The notes: generated from the letters alone by a model not told the origin. Shown: positions 20,601-28,911, numbered from the stretch's first letter. The stretch: DNA of 64,000 nucleotides from Meandrina meandrites (GCA_963693305.1 OY855904.1:34091417-34155416), one strand, 5' to 3'. A program made the numbers and translations.

Positions 20601-22407
20601 AAAATTAGAGTTATTATTTTTACAAATTTTTACACCGAAGATACAATACTCCAGTAATTATCATTTATTATGTATTCTCTTCTTTTTTCAAGATAGGCTT
20701 TTCTCGCTATACACCAATTTGCACTATATTGTTTACTTTTTGATGCCTTTTAACTTACAAGCTATTTTCCATTGTTATGGTTGTTTTCTTGTTTAAAAAC
20801 TAGCTTCCTCTGTCACTAATTCATTTTTGTTAACCTGTTGCAGTTACGTAATCTTTAGACTTTGTAAACTATTACTTTTTCCATATTTCCATTTACCGAC
20901 TTACTTTTTGTCAAGTATTGACCAAGCCTGTTTTTACTCTGAAGGAGCCCGAAGGGCGAAACGTTTTGTAATAAACATGGACAGACGTCCATAACTAGAA
21001 GTCTACATCCCTGGTAATATAGACCTTGTGATATGTCTTTCGCGTGTAGGCTATTTTTAAAACGACTTTTCCGCGAAAATTTAGCCAATCACGTTGAAGT
21101 ATTTTTCTATTCGCGCCTTTGATTGGTTGAACAAATAATATTGTTTGAAGAAGGGCAGAACTGCAGAGGACGAGCGAACGGCTTTCAGAAGTTACTGTTT
21201 GTTGGTTATCATAATATCCGTTTTGTGAGGATTAAATAGTCCGGACAAGAATCACCTAGCCGTCTTTCATTGATGATGATAGCATCGAAGTTGCTAAAAA
21301 TTCGGAGCAGCTAAATAAGCGAGAGGATCTCAGTGTTTTGTAGTCTGAATACGAAATGGCAGCGGGCAAAAGAGAAACTAATTCCGAGTCAAATTCAAAA
21401 TGCGAAGACAGTAAAGATCAATGGTACTCTCAAGATGACGACAGGCATTAAGAGAGCGAGTAGACTTGTAGTTATAGACTTCTGACATGGACCTGTGAGT
21501 AGTTTGCTTCTGACTTTATTTTTCATTCAACCAATTTACTAATCCGTGGAGTCAATGCATCGTGTATCCTTCAGTTTGGATCCTGCTCACAAGTGACATT
21601 CTTAGTTATGTTTATGTTAGTTTGCATTGCAATATGTCTTTAGCTGCAGAAAGTCACCTTTCGAACGACTTAACTTGTCGAACAACGTCAATTGGAAATC
21701 GTGTTACGAGGTTGAAAGAACTACAAAACTAGTTTTCCTTGAAAGTTATTTTTCTTTTTATATCATTTCAGGGGGCAATCCATATCCAGGAATAAGCCAT
21801 AAACAGTTGTATAGGCTTCTGAAGACTGGTTATCGCATGGAAAAACCAAAAAGTTGTTCCAAAGAACTGTAAGCAAATCACTCTATGTTTCTTCTTTAGT
21901 ACTTGTACAGACTGCAAACATAGAGTCCGGTAATGTTAGGAAATTTTGCAACAAAGGCATTTAAAACTACTTTCAGGAGCTTAAATGGTTACGGGACCAG
22001 TGAACCGGTTTTACGAAATCAGGAATCATGTTTCGGTTTACACGAGACCGTAAAAAAAATAATAAAAAATAATCTCATAAGTCAAACCAGGACGACATGT
22101 TCTTAATGCCAATAACACACTGATTTCACATTAGTCACCTCAGCCTAGAAAGGTTGATAACTTGAGATATAACATTACACATCATGTATGTTTAACTCAA
22201 ATTAGGTACGACATTATGGCAGACTGCTGGAAGCAGATGCCTGATAAACGACCATCATTTGAACAACTGATTGCAACACTGGAACAAATGATGACAAAGG
22301 ACACTCTTTACGCTGATTTCGAGAAACTGGACGAGAACGAACCTTATTGCAGTATAGAAGTTACTAACAGCAGTGAATCAAGCGGCGGTCTAGACTCACA
22401 GTTGTAG
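5380..22407 (+). CDS. Receptor tyrosine kinase with fibronectin-III ectodomain (5' incomplete)
   Basis: Single-pass receptor tyrosine kinase that would phosphorylate Tyr on itself and on cytoplasmic partners after ligand binding. Eleven exons: 5380-5655, 6635-6928, 7793-8095 (one FN3 domain each), 9864-10020 (transmembrane), 16417-16622, 17682-17866, 18291-19025, 19296-19507, 20217-20257, 21772-21868 and 22206-22407 (kinase and tail). All junctions are GT-AG and all phases agree. The joined exons total 2708 nt, i.e. 902 codons including the stop, with no internal stop. Kinase motifs in order: [23 protein letters not shown], and the RTK-type [11 protein letters not shown]. The signal peptide and earlier exons are not visible. 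The kinase most resembles the FGFR/Cad96Ca-like group seen in many copies in corals (from memory, not searched). Oddities: a ~230-residue acidic kinase insert and heavily transposon-loaded introns. Confidence 0.9.
5656..6019. other. Intron, no recognised content
   Basis: AT-rich intron sequence between FN3 exon 1 and the LINE remnant. No ORF or structured repeat recognised. Confidence 0.5.
6020..6515 (+). mobile_element. 3' remnant of a non-LTR retrotransposon (LINE)
   Basis: The short ORF at 6038-6226 ends in a typical LINE RT C-terminal phrase ([18 protein letters not shown]). It is followed by a 3' region with the inverted words GGGGATCCT and AGGATCCCC, and ends at 6486-6512 in AATAAAGTTTTGTC plus a short TTTGTC repeat, a common LINE tail type. 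Only the last part of the element is present. It is inserted in the kinase-gene intron in the same orientation as the gene. Confidence 0.55.
6635..6928 (+). CDS. RTK exon: fibronectin-III domain 2
   Basis: Phase 1 in and out (294 nt). Contains [15 protein letters not shown] and KYEITVTA, the B-, C- and F-strand signatures of FN3. Same exon symmetry as the neighbouring FN3 exons, consistent with tandem exon duplication. Confidence 0.85.
7285..7405 (-). pseudogene. RecQ-like helicase N-terminal scrap
   Basis: The minus-strand frame starting at about 7405 reads [12 protein letters not shown] and then [12 protein letters not shown]. This resembles the start of the multi-copy RecQ-type helicase ORFs I associate with coral genomes, just before the Walker A region. 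The Walker A motif is absent: the frame continues into unrelated sequence. Treated as a dead fragment inside the kinase-gene intron. Confidence 0.4.
7640..7745. repeat. Transposon-end-like repeat with GGGCGCTTATT units
   Basis: Three spaced copies of GGGCGCTTATT or GGGCGTTTAAT ending in TCGAATAAATACGGTA. I recognise this as the terminal motif of an abundant cnidarian repeat, from memory. It lies just upstream (in its own orientation) of the RecQ-like fragment, so the two may belong to one degraded element. Confidence 0.4.
7793..8095 (+). CDS. RTK exon: fibronectin-III domain 3
   Basis: Phase 1 in and out (303 nt). The clearest of the three FN3 domains: PSPP start, [20 protein letters not shown] core, [11 protein letters not shown] strand and TWRVKT end. 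Acceptor TTGCAG, donor GTACAG. It splices in phase to the transmembrane exon at 9864. Confidence 0.9.
8096..8949. other. Intron with scattered repeat pieces
   Basis: No gene. Contains a short inverted pair (TGCACGGCTC near 8156 and GAGCCGTG near 8258), a duplicated stretch with ATCGCGGGC at about 8467 and 8550, and the perfect hairpin at 8637-8677. Probably pieces of old transposons. Confidence 0.4.
8637..8677. repeat. Perfect 17-bp stem hairpin
   Basis: GATTTAACCAAGCCTT, a loop of about eight bases, then AAGGCTTGGTTAAATC. There is no T-tract after it and no gene boundary nearby, so it is more likely a fold-back repeat than a terminator. Confidence 0.6.
8950..9765 (+). mobile_element. Penelope-like element 3' remnant (GIY-YIG end)
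   Basis: The frame at 9021-9341 contains [20 protein letters not shown], the GIY-YIG nuclease core in the form found at the C-terminus of Penelope-like elements. It is followed, with stop codons, by [15 protein letters not shown] sequence. At about 9670-9710 comes the 3' end CTGAAGATGACTTCCGCACA...GTCGAAACGTC. The family differs from the Penelope elements at 34.7-39.4 kb and 62-64 kb. Disabled by stops and 5' truncation. Confidence 0.65.
9864..10020 (+). CDS. RTK exon: transmembrane helix and juxtamembrane
   Basis: 157 nt, phase 1 in, phase 2 out. Encodes a hydrophobic span [19 protein letters not shown] followed by the stop-transfer cluster HRKRKRNRK. The upstream frame from FN3 exon 3 and the downstream frame of 16417 both fit exactly. 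The exon was too short to appear as a full-length ORF. Confidence 0.85.
10108..10138 (+). repeat. Poly-G run
   Basis: An uninterrupted run of 24 G, one A, then six more G, just after the transmembrane exon. Such runs can form G-quadruplexes and are error-prone in assembly. The Gly- and Pro-rich ORFs across it are artefacts. Confidence 0.8.
10508..10910. repeat. Spaced repeats CCTTTGGCCCCTGCTCAAAAGGTC
   Basis: Four imperfect copies of CTTTGGCCCCTGCTCAAAAG at about 10620, 10690, 10768 and 10888, each followed by GGTC-like sequence in the first three. Just upstream AATTAAGTGTCCAATGTTCA occurs twice in tandem (about 10512 and 10537). They lie 3' of the tyrosine-recombinase remnant (minus strand) and may be part of that element's tail. 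Confidence 0.5.
10987..11686 (-). pseudogene. Tyrosine recombinase (DIRS/Crypton/XerD-like) remnant
   Basis: The minus-strand frame 11686-11048 encodes an N-terminal SAM-like part ([20 protein letters not shown]) and the first catalytic-domain box, [11 protein letters not shown], with the first active-site Arg. The end of the fold continues in another frame down to 10987, with [16 protein letters not shown] matching the ending that normally carries the last His/Trp and the Tyr nucleophile. The segment that should hold the H-x-x-R box is missing, so a deletion plus frameshift lies near 11070. The enzyme family joins and cuts DNA through a Tyr-DNA link; this copy cannot. It is antisense to the kinase gene in whose intron it lies. 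Confidence 0.7.
12109..13522 (+). pseudogene. Crypton-like tyrosine recombinase with frameshift(s)
   Basis: Two plus-strand frames, 12295-12627 and 12686-13522, belong to one gene. Between about 12590 and 12680 the third frame carries the missing link ([20 protein letters not shown]), so one small indel lies near 12590. A second probable indel near 12120 separates an acidic N-terminus starting at 12109. Catalytic boxes in the second part: [10 protein letters not shown] (first Arg), HSVRKT (H-x-x-R) and [12 protein letters not shown] (His and Tyr nucleophile). This is the DUF3504/KIAA1958-type core of Cryptons and the host genes derived from them. The C-terminus ends in KKRRRHV and an acidic tail. 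All active-site residues are present, so the disruption looks recent. Confidence 0.75.
13843..13982. repeat. Fold-back palindrome (~140 bp)
   Basis: TATTGACTGAGTTAGGTCGG at the left is mirrored by the right end ACCTAACTCAGTCAATA. Most of the arms pair, and the centre is GTCCGTACG with GCGCAGCGAG between. One of several such palindromes in the window (24366, 25690, 47825). Confidence 0.85.
14308..14608 (+). repeat. tRNA-like tandem repeat unit (250-bp period)
   Basis: A 51-bp block beginning TCATATATATCCGCAGTTCA occurs at 14308-14358 and exactly again at 14558-14608. The sequence between holds a tRNA-like segment (14414-14485) followed by TTTTTTTTCAGGCTTCTT. The layout is one full unit plus the start of the next, as in a SINE-like or tandemly amplified tRNA-derived repeat. 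I recognise the unit as a common coral repeat (memory). Confidence 0.75.
14414..14485 (+). other. tRNA-Thr(GGU)-like sequence, degenerate
   Basis: 72 nt with a perfect acceptor stem GGCTTCA/TGAAGCC, D-arm GCTC/GAGC, and T-arm ACGGG-TTCGAAT-CCCGT. The anticodon arm is broken: only three of five stem pairs form, and position 33 is A instead of the universal U in front of a GGU anticodon. A and B boxes look intact, so it may still recruit RNA polymerase III, but it is unlikely to make a working tRNA. Confidence 0.7.
14833..15437. mobile_element. hAT-like MITE with CAGGCSCGTAGGGTGG ends
   Basis: Left end CAGGCCCGTAGGGTGG, right end the complement of CAGGCGCGTAGGGTGG. Flanked by ATACC on both sides (14828-14832 and 15438-15442). 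G-rich and C-rich subterminal parts surround a 600-bp non-coding body. CAGG ends suggest hAT, although hAT elements normally duplicate 8 bp, so the class is tentative. Confidence 0.6.
15982..16107. repeat. Fold-back repeat with 40-bp arms
   Basis: The left arm CGGTCAAGATGGCAGGATAT, then TTGGCCTCGTTCTTTTTT, is mirrored by AAAAAAGAACGAGGCCAA and ATCCCGCCATCTTGACCG at the right. The centre resembles the GGACC-containing cores of the other palindromes. Confidence 0.75.
16417..16622 (+). CDS. RTK exon: kinase N-lobe (P-loop, VAIK lysine)
   Basis: 206 nt, phase 2 in, phase 1 out. Encodes the pre-kinase segment [18 protein letters not shown], the glycine loop GQGAFGKV and VAIK. The donor is the GTGGGT at 16623: the stronger-looking GTAAAC four bases later would break the frame. 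A ~23-residue loop separates the glycine loop from VAIK, longer than usual. Confidence 0.9.
16697..16870. repeat. Compound tetranucleotide microsatellite (ACGA)n-(ATGA)n
   Basis: About 16 units of GAAC followed, after a short interruption, by about 21 units of GAAT, then GGAC/GGAT variants. Intronic. The Ser/Ile/His-rich antisense ORFs across it are artefacts. Confidence 0.95.
16871..17681. other. Kinase-gene intron, no recognised feature
   Basis: Between the microsatellite and the next kinase exon. A short ORF overlaps the exon start only because the frame is open upstream of the acceptor. Confidence 0.5.
17682..17866 (+). CDS. RTK exon: helix C to hinge
   Basis: 185 nt, phase 1 in, phase 0 out. 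Carries [20 protein letters not shown] with the helix-C Glu, and then the gatekeeper/hinge [15 protein letters not shown]. The exon ends exactly where the kinase insert begins. Confidence 0.9.
18291..19025 (+). CDS. RTK exon: very long acidic kinase insert
   Basis: 735 nt, phase 0 in and out, 245 codons. The last residues, [14 protein letters not shown], are the start of helix E, and the next exon continues with [12 protein letters not shown], so the exon is genuinely in the kinase. The preceding ~230 residues replace what is usually a kinase insert of tens of residues. They include a run of about 25 Glu encoded by a (GAA)n microsatellite (18496-18563), several Tyr in acidic context (for example EYVDN) and many Lys/Glu. 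The Tyr sites could dock SH2 proteins (inference). Confidence 0.85.
19296..19507 (+). CDS. RTK exon: catalytic and activation loops
   Basis: 212 nt, phase 0 in, phase 2 out. Contains HRDLAARN (catalytic Asp, with the AAR order of receptor kinases), ADFGLLRD, and [11 protein letters not shown]. The activation loop has a single Tyr ([10 protein letters not shown]), where FGFR-type kinases have a Tyr pair. Acceptor TTACAG, donor GTAAGT. Confidence 0.95.
19508..20216. other. Kinase-gene intron, no recognised feature
   Basis: AT-rich. Contains only homopolymer T runs and one short inverted TGTTCTAGTAGAACA-like word near 19627. Confidence 0.5.
20217..20257 (+). CDS. RTK mini-exon (41 nt): SFGVLLWEL
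   Basis: Phase 2 in, phase 1 out. Encodes the helix-F segment [13 protein letters not shown] between acceptor TTTTCAG and donor GTGAGG. It joins VWSFG upstream and GGNPYPG downstream without any gap in the kinase fold. Confidence 0.9.
20258..20974. other. Intron with a probable retroelement 3' end
   Basis: No coding signal. Near 20937-20975 the sequence CTGAAGGAGCCCGAAGGGCG followed by AAACGTTTTG and AATAAA resembles the 3' ends of Penelope-type or related retroelements, including a GCCC/GGGC hairpin. Too little remains to assign. Confidence 0.35.
20982..21484. mobile_element. Deleted copy of the 7-bp-TSD element (503 bp)
   Basis: Starts CAGACGTCCATAACTAGAAG and ends in its near complement; flanked by ACATGGA at 20975-20981 and 21485-21491. 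Its left ~450 bp is homologous to the left part of the 30564-31833 element, including a stop-ridden version of the same ORF. The right half is gone, so it is an internal-deletion derivative. Confidence 0.85.
21772..21868 (+). CDS. RTK exon: helix F-G region
   Basis: 97 nt, phase 1 in, phase 2 out. Encodes GGNPYPGI and the [13 protein letters not shown] motif typical of receptor kinases. The donor is GTAAGC. Confidence 0.95.
22206..22407 (+). CDS. RTK last exon: helix H-I and C-terminal tail
   Basis: Begins [20 protein letters not shown], the final kinase motif with the conserved CW and RPSF, then about 40 residues including two Tyr, and stops with TAG at 22405-22407. Confidence 0.95.
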
Positions 22408-23660
22408 ATACAAACTGTTTAATGTATGAACTGCATTTTAGATCATTTAGGATGCACAAGTACACTCGTAAAAACTAAAATCTTTAAGTAGTTCTGAGGT
22501 AACATGGCTCTTTTATCTTAATGTAAGTTTTACACTGATTATCGTACATGAAGATAAAATTCAATCTAAATGTAAGATGAGTTACGTCTTAAATGCAGAG
22601 TTCTGAGGTAAATTCAGAGGCTGCTTCTTTATAGCGAAATGGAAGCGACGGTTATAAACAAATGCTTACCAAATTTAATAACGGATCCTTGGTCCTTTAT
22701 AGTTACACCGTTTTAGAGTGCAGCTACTGTAACGGGGCCCCTAAACAATCACATATAATTTTTTGCAGAGCAGGATGGAGAAAAGAAATTGAAATGCTTC
22801 ATGTGCACGGATCCAGACCGGCTTCCACCGTTTCACGAAAATTGGTTAACATCGTGTTTCAGTGACTCAGAATACCCGGAAATGGTACTTTAGGTAGGAA
22901 ATGCTAAACGATCACCATTTCTCCTGGATCGGCGTCTGCTGATGGATCAAACAACTGGAATTAGAACACTTCTGTTTCCACTCTGCTGAGTTATTTAGTG
23001 GCTCTGTTTTAGTTTTATCACCAGAGAAAGAGTGAGTTGTCCAATAAATTAAATTACTTGTTTAGCAGCCCGACATTCAGGGAAACCATAACAAGACTAT
23101 AACGTTTAGCTGCGTGAAGTGTGGCAGCTGAGTTTGCACTTCGCTTTAAGTCCATTTTGATTAAGCATTTAACAAAATAGCAATTTATTCTCACTTAATT
23201 GAGCATGGCAGTAATTTTTTTTTACAATGATATTGTCAGTTAAATAAGGCGTCTGCTTGACAGATTAAATATTTAAAAAATAAAGGAAACTAAACAGTTT
23301 TTTGTAGAAGACATAAGACATTTACTGGAAGTAGTGTTGCAAGTCAAAAGACAAAATTATGGGTGGCTGAAACAAAGCGCTGCAACATCAATACATTGTT
23401 CTAAGAAGTTCACATGAAAGCTGAAAAGAAATATCTTCATCTTCGCATAATTTAGGAAAACAACGTTCAAGTTTTCCTTCATTGTTAAGGAGGATGCTGA
23501 TTTTCGTTTTAACATTTCCTTTCTATTGTCTTATTGTCTTGTTATAATTTTAAGTTTTTGCAATTTAATGTTTTTACTTTAGAGTGTGATTATATATAAC
23601 TTATCTCCTTGTGTAATGTATCCTGTTCATAAACTATGTGATAAATAAAAGTCGCAATCT
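22408..23660 (+). other. Probable 3' UTR of the kinase gene
   Basis: No gene. AATAAA signals occur at about 23043 and 23645; the second (GATAAATAAAAGTCG) is followed by a typical 3' end. The UTR extent is inference. Confidence 0.5.
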
Positions 23661-23849
23661 AACGTCAAGGGTTAAGTTTGCGTTACTTTCAATTTAAGCC
23701 ACTCCATCTCTGGAGTTCTAATTTCATTTGTATGAAATACTGCACGAGTGGACTATCGTTTAAGCAAAAAGGCAAATTTTCTAATACAGTTATAGATCTA
23801 AATCGCGATTTTAACTTAAATGAAGATCAGTTAGAAAATAGTATTTCTT

Positions 23850-24135
23850 TTGCTGTACGGAGTGTTTTCCGAGTCATGTGCTAAGGTTTTTCAGAACAAA
23901 GTTCTTAACTCAGTCTATCGTTCTGACCAATTAACCAATACCAATACCAATTTATGTAAAATGGGATATATTACACACGATAAATGTTCCGATTCTTTTG
24001 TAAGTCTGAACCGGAAACCCATTATACACCTTCTTTTCGACTGTGTATATTCAAAGCTTTTCTGGAAAAATTTTGAATTTCACTGCCTTTCTTTATCAAA
24101 ATTATTTGTTCATCTCAGTTTACAAGATCCAACAC
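23850..24135 (+). pseudogene. LINE ORF2 C-terminal fragment
   Basis: The frame includes AKVFQNKVLNSVYRSDQL and PIIHLLFDCVYSKLFWKNFE, matching the C-terminal zinc-finger region of Tx1/L1-type LINE ORF2, where HLF, C and FW recur. It resembles the corresponding part of the LINEs at 45.7 and 51 kb but is much diverged. Short, 5'- and 3'-truncated. Confidence 0.55.
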
Positions 24136-25689
24136 TGCTTCGTGGAGTACAAAGAAAGGCGAAATGAGTACAAATATCCCGACCGCGCGAAAGATTAAAA
24201 ACCTTGGCAAGTCAGAATTTTGGGGAAACGAAAACGTTGGAGAATAAATCTCTTATAAGACATTTTAGTGTGTAGTATCGCTGTAAATTTTTACTCACCA
24301 TTTGCATTTTGACTAGCCCTTTGGGCTCGCCAAAATACTACATGACTCGTAAAAATATTTAGCTCTTATTAACCGAGCAGGAGGTCTAGATCTGTATGGG
24401 AGAATCTTGACCGAGGTCGTGAGTACAGACCGAACGCAGTGAGGTCTGTACTCATGACCGAGGTCAAGATTCTCCTATACAGACCGACTAAGCTCGGTTA
24501 ATAAGATGTTTATTATATGGCCGAACTAGAAAACGTTTTAGCTGAAAAAAATTCGCTTCGGTTCGCCATACTCGCTGACATGTTGCTAGTGAACGGTGAT
24601 CGCGGAAAAATTAGAGCAAGAGAAGGTCGATATCATCGGCAGGTATGTTTTCAACGTCTCTAGCCTCTTTAATCGACTGATAGAATATTCTTACGGGTAT
24701 TTTAGTTGCTTTTAATCGTGTTTAGTGCTTTTAACTTCTCACCTTGCAATTACCTCGCATATTCGTTTCTAGTTGGTGTTTTGATTTCGTGCCTGTGAAC
24801 TGAACGAAAATTTGCCAAAGTTTGCTCGTTCTTGTTAACCTTTTTTCGCGTCAATAATCGACAGTGCCTTCCCTAAAACCACACAAATACCACAAAAATG
24901 CCATAGTTGACTCAACTACGTAAAAATGAAGGAATTGATGCGAAATGTTCAATTAAAAACACTTGTAAATGTACAACAAGAGCGACTGTACTGGACGAAG
25001 AGGAAAAGCAGCAAATAATTTACGGGAAAACTGGCACAATTTCATTCAGTGCTCGACGTTAAATTAGGCTCAGCACTTCAGTTAAGTTTGTTACCTTTCA
25101 ATCTTGATCTTGTCCTTTTATACTTCAATAAACTTCATTGACTCTGAGTGCAATTTCATTTCAGCATAATGTAGTAGTCTTGATGACAGCCGTGGAGCCG
25201 TGAACAAGGACAATATGTTGAAACACTTGATTCGCTCGTCTTGCACAAGGCGTATAATTTCCAGAAAAGCTATTGCTTTAGATCTTCCCGTAAACCTTAA
25301 TTGTTTTCACATTTTCGAGGATGAAAGGACGATTCACGAGGAGATTGTCCGAGGAAAATATTCAGAAGAAAACTCTCTCGCTCGCTTTCCTCGCGTGTTT
25401 CATTCAACTCAAGAAGTGAACACCGCGCCACAAATTTTCCCGCCTCCTCATACTATCACTTCGTTTACATCAAAATGAAATGTCCAGTTGATTTATACTT
25501 AAGAAGAATTTTTTTAGCAGAAAAAAGTCTACGTTTTTGCATTTTTTGTTGTTGTAAACTTCTCAACGTAAGTGCAACCGGTCTAGATGCCGGTCTAGAT
25601 GGGAAAATCTAGACCGCGGTCAATATCGATTTTAGCCAATCAAATTCGCGAATTTGGTAGTTCCCAGTCTATGTGAGACACGGCCATAT
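24136..25689. other. Non-coding interval around fold-back elements
   Basis: Holds the palindrome at 24366-24506. A stretch at about 24255-24290 recurs in inverted form at 30250-30285. A 92-codon frame at 25200-25478 has no recognisable domain or splice context, and I do not call it a gene. Confidence 0.4.
24366..24506. repeat. Fold-back palindrome (~141 bp)
   Basis: CTTATTAACCGAG at the left mirrors CTCGGTTAATAAG at the right. The inner arms carry GAATCTTGACCGAGGTC and GACCGAGGTCAAGATTC, and the centre has GTACAGACC...GGTCTGTAC. Same architecture as 47825-47961. Confidence 0.9.
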
Positions 25690-25860
25690 AATAAATATAT
25701 GTTGTTTGCCGGCTGGGAGGTCCGTATCTTGAAAAACTGTGACCGAGGTCTTGAAAATGCTGCCCGAGGCCGCAGGCCGAGGGCAGCATTTTCAAGGCCG
25801 AGGTCACAGTTTTTCACGATACGGACCGACCCAAAGCCGGTAAATAACTTATTTATTTTT
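25690..25860. repeat. Fold-back palindrome with GC-rich core
   Basis: Arms GAGGTCCGTATCTTGAAAAA and its near complement meet at GCCCGAGGCCGCAGGCCGAGGGC. Outer parts GCCGGCTGGG and CCAAAGCCGG also pair. Two direct GCCGGTCTAGATG-type words precede it at about 25580. Confidence 0.85.
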
Positions 25861-26308
25861 TTCCTACTTGGTAAAAAAAACTGCAAGGATTGTCTTGCAA
25901 AATGTTTTTGTATTATACGCGCGCATCCAATGTTGAATCGATCGCCAAGCTACGGCAAGAGTGAAGAATGATTTGTGTACCGCCAAACAAAATGAATTCG
26001 CTAAAGTGAACAGTACTCACGGAAAAGGTCATCAGAAAAAAAGAGAAAAGTAACTTTATAATAAAAAAGCACAAGGTAGCAGCAAAAGAGAGCATAAAAA
26101 AATCGCGAGTCACGAAGGTGAAATTAAATGAAGCTGAACTGACTGAACTGAGTGTGTAGTTTGGTCGCCTGCACACTGGCGAGTGCACAATTTTGCGAGA
26201 ATTGACTGTTTTTTATCAAAACATCTCATTTTCTTGAATGGTGATAAGCAGTATTCGGGTTTGGGGAAAAGTAGCAGAAAGGCAAAGCGTTTGATAGGAT
26301 AAATCGAG

Positions 26309-26465
26309 TCTGTAAACCAGCGACTTGCAGTAAAACGCATTACGGCGTGAAAATCAGTGCGAATGCACAAACAACGATCGACAAACTACGGCTATTAAAC
26401 TACAACTTGATTTTGTCAATAAATACAAAGAATACCCGCCTATTGGAGAACTTCAAGGCCTTTAA
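26309..26465 (+). repeat. Tandem repeat unit A (left part, split by an insertion)
   Basis: GCGACTTGCAGT...AACTTCAAGGCCTTTAA matches 29850-30002 closely. The unit continues after the TTAA element at 28866-28911. Unit B at 29838-30040 is the next copy in the same direction, itself preceded by a MITE. Confidence 0.75.
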
Positions 26466-26740
26466 AGGGAAACAAGGGTCTAGAAAAATTTTACCTTAAA
26501 TGAAAGCCCATGTGTTCAGGACTTCAAAAATAGTTGCCGATTGGTGAAGCGCCGCCTTGAATTTAAGTAAGAGGGCTTTGAAATCCTTCAAAATTACCGC
26601 TTTTGAACACCGACGGCCGCCATCCTGGGAGCTAGGAATGATATCGAGGCTATGACGTAGCATTAGACAAGGTTGGTTTTGCAATGACCCAAATCTTAGT
26701 TTACAACACGATGTAAGAGTATTATCTGAAGGCACGAATT

Positions 26741-26794
26741 ATGGTTCTCTGCCTCGCTGTTGGCTGTAACAACGCCTACAAAAACGTTACCTGA
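26741..26794 (+). pseudogene. THAP zinc-finger N-terminal scrap
   Basis: ATG then VLCLAVGCNNAYKN, the C-x-x-x-G-C-x-N opening of THAP DNA-binding domains, ended by TGA. About 500 bp downstream (27265-27415) a frame with EEAVPTIFCYTPEKR resembles the segment that follows THAP domains in related proteins. Confidence 0.5.
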
Positions 26795-28376
26795 GGATGG
26801 AAATAATAGAAAAGGCGGAAAAGACAAAACGAAAGAGTAAATGCGGCAAATACGCCGGGAAATGACCAAAGCCCGGGAACTGTTGTGTTTATTTCGATAA
26901 TTTAATCACAAATGACTACGATCGAGATCTTCGGGTAGGTGATTTTTTTAATTTGTACTTTGAATCCTCAAAATAAGTAGTGTGTGGTATTCCAAGTTTT
27001 ATACAATTGTTGCAAGGGAATATGCAAAGTTTATTCCTGAAATCACGCGCGAATTTTCTGTCCGTTGGCGGCAAATGTATTTGTTTACGAAAACAAGCCA
27101 GTGTTTTATGTGTCAGCAAATTGTAGCTAAATCTAAGGAACTTTCCCTACTTGTAGGGATATTAAACTGTAATCTTATTTGATACTTGTACTGTTTAATT
27201 TTTTTTATAAACAGTTCGCCTTTCTGATCTTCGGGTCACGTAATCTGTATTTCCTTACAGACAGTACAGACGAAGCTTCTCCAGGCTGAGCTTCTCGGAA
27301 CAAGAAGGCAAAAAAGAAATCTGCCACTAAAGGAAGAAGCGGTTCCTACCATTTTCTGCTACACTCCTGAAAAGAGAGTCCGTCAAGCTAGTATCGAGCT
27401 AGCAATCATTTTAAAAATCAGACACATAACTCTGAAAATGAGCCGATCGAATGATTTGAGTTGGCTTTGTTTACATTTTTCACGTAGAATAATCTTTGGC
27501 GCCCGAGATGGTAGAGCAAAATGTTCTACTTTTGAAGACCAGAAATCGCAAGTGACTTAATATCAAATTAATTTCAACTGTTGTGGAATATTATAATATT
27601 CAAAGGTAAACCAAGATATAAAAATTAACCTAAAAATGTGTTCAGTTTTGACGCTGTTCGGACGAAAATACCAAACCATAATTATTTTCGCGAAAGCAAT
27701 GAAAGTTACGATAGATCATCAATGAATTTAGTACACTATAACTCTAATTCGAAGCCTGTCTGATCGAAATTCGATGAAGTAAAATCTCTTTCGACCTCTA
27801 TAGCTTGTAGAAGTGTGTAAATAAATACTAGTTAAACATTTCATGTGAGACAGATTTGCCGTGCGTGTATTCATGCTTCGGCGACAACGCCAAGACTTTA
27901 TAAATTAAAATTTGCCGATCGGCAAATGTTGCCATAGCATCGTTGTCCTACCTTTCTCAAGCAAGTTCTTCTCATTTTTAACGCAGTAAACCTTTTACCG
28001 TTTAAGACATTTAAAGGATGAGTTGGAAATTAGGATTTCTGAGGAAACCCGCCGCGACTTGATCGCATATGCAGTCATCAAATATTATGATTTAAAAAAA
28101 TTAATTCGTCAAACATTATGATTTAGAAAATTTGATTTGAGTCGCTCAGGATTTCTTGGCCATTTTACAAAGAAAAATTCAGAAAAATTGCAATGTTTCA
28201 CTTTCCTTCTCGAACTGTCTCCTACAAACTTTAAGAACAACAACATCTCACCATTTTAGTCGCATTTGTGAACTGACAAATCGCTTGCGTCCAGATTCCG
28301 TATTAAAACTTAAGTAAATGTCTGTACTAACATGTTATTTATAAGTTTAATTTTAACCTTAGAGGACCAAATGGTA

Positions 28377-28772
28377 TTAAACCCAGAACTTCCACCGTCT
28401 GGTAACAAAAACGTTCCGTTTCCGTGCAGCTACACCAGTCGCGATTGCTAAGTTGCTGAAGATGCGATTGTGTAGGTCTGTCGCCGTCAGATTCCACCGT
28501 TTCTGGTTAATCTTGAGCCATGCTCGAGTCACTTTCTTCTTTTGAGGACGTGCCGTGTTGTGGTTCGAGCAAAAAAAGGGGCGTTTGGTTCCGGTGACTC
28601 GGTTTCTAGCTCGAGAGACGACTCGCTTTCGCTCTTTATATCGCTGTTTATTTCGACTCATCTTACACTCCTTGACTAATGCTACGTCATAGCCTCGCTT
28701 GCATGATGGAAAAAAAGATGGCCGCTCGCGGCAGCAAAATGACCAGTTTGTTGTCCCAAATACTAGCAACAA
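28377..28772 (-). CDS. Basic ORF inside the Kolobok-like element
   Basis: 131 codons, Arg/Lys-rich (for example SRNKQRYKERKRVVSRARNR), no recognised domain. The internal ATG after KECK is likelier than the first. It may be a leftover exon of the element's transposase or a chance frame. Confidence 0.25.
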   Translation of the reverse strand: MLLVFGTTNWSFCCRERPSFFPSCKRGYDVALVKECKMSRNKQRYKERKRVVSRARNRVTGTKRPFFCSNHNTARPQKKKVTRAWLKINQKRWNLTATDLHNRIFSNLAIATGVAARKRNVFVTRRWKFWV

Positions 28773-28911
28773 ATTTCGATGTCAAAGCAAATCATTGCTA
28801 TTTTCAGTTATTTCATTGTATGAACTTTCATTTAAGGTAAAATTTTTCTAGACCCTTGTTTCCCTTTAATTCCGTTACTAATTTAGCTTTTGAAAGAATC
28901 AATCGGGTATG

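Larger units (their letters stand above)
26466..28865. mobile_element. Kolobok-like DNA transposon (TTAA target, THAP remnant)
   Basis: Ends AGGGAAACAAGGGTCTAGAA and its complement; TIR similarity extends about 40 bp, and GAGGCTATGACGTAGC/GCTACGTCATAGCCTC pair again about 180 bp further in. TTAA flanks both sides (26462-26465, 28866-28869), and the undisturbed target GCCTTTAATTCC is visible in the neighbouring repeat unit at 29995. Inside is a broken THAP-type start. TTAA plus a THAP domain fits the Kolobok superfamily. Body 2.4 kb, no intact transposase. Confidence 0.75.

Noticed and set aside
20930..20980. Hammerhead ribozyme
   Set aside because: CTGAAGGA and GAAACG with a GCCC/GGGC stem resemble one, but the first box is wrong (CTGATGA expected) and no element can be defined around it.
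25200..25478. 92-codon plus ORF
   Set aside because: No recognisable motif, lies between fold-back repeats, and has no promoter or splice context.
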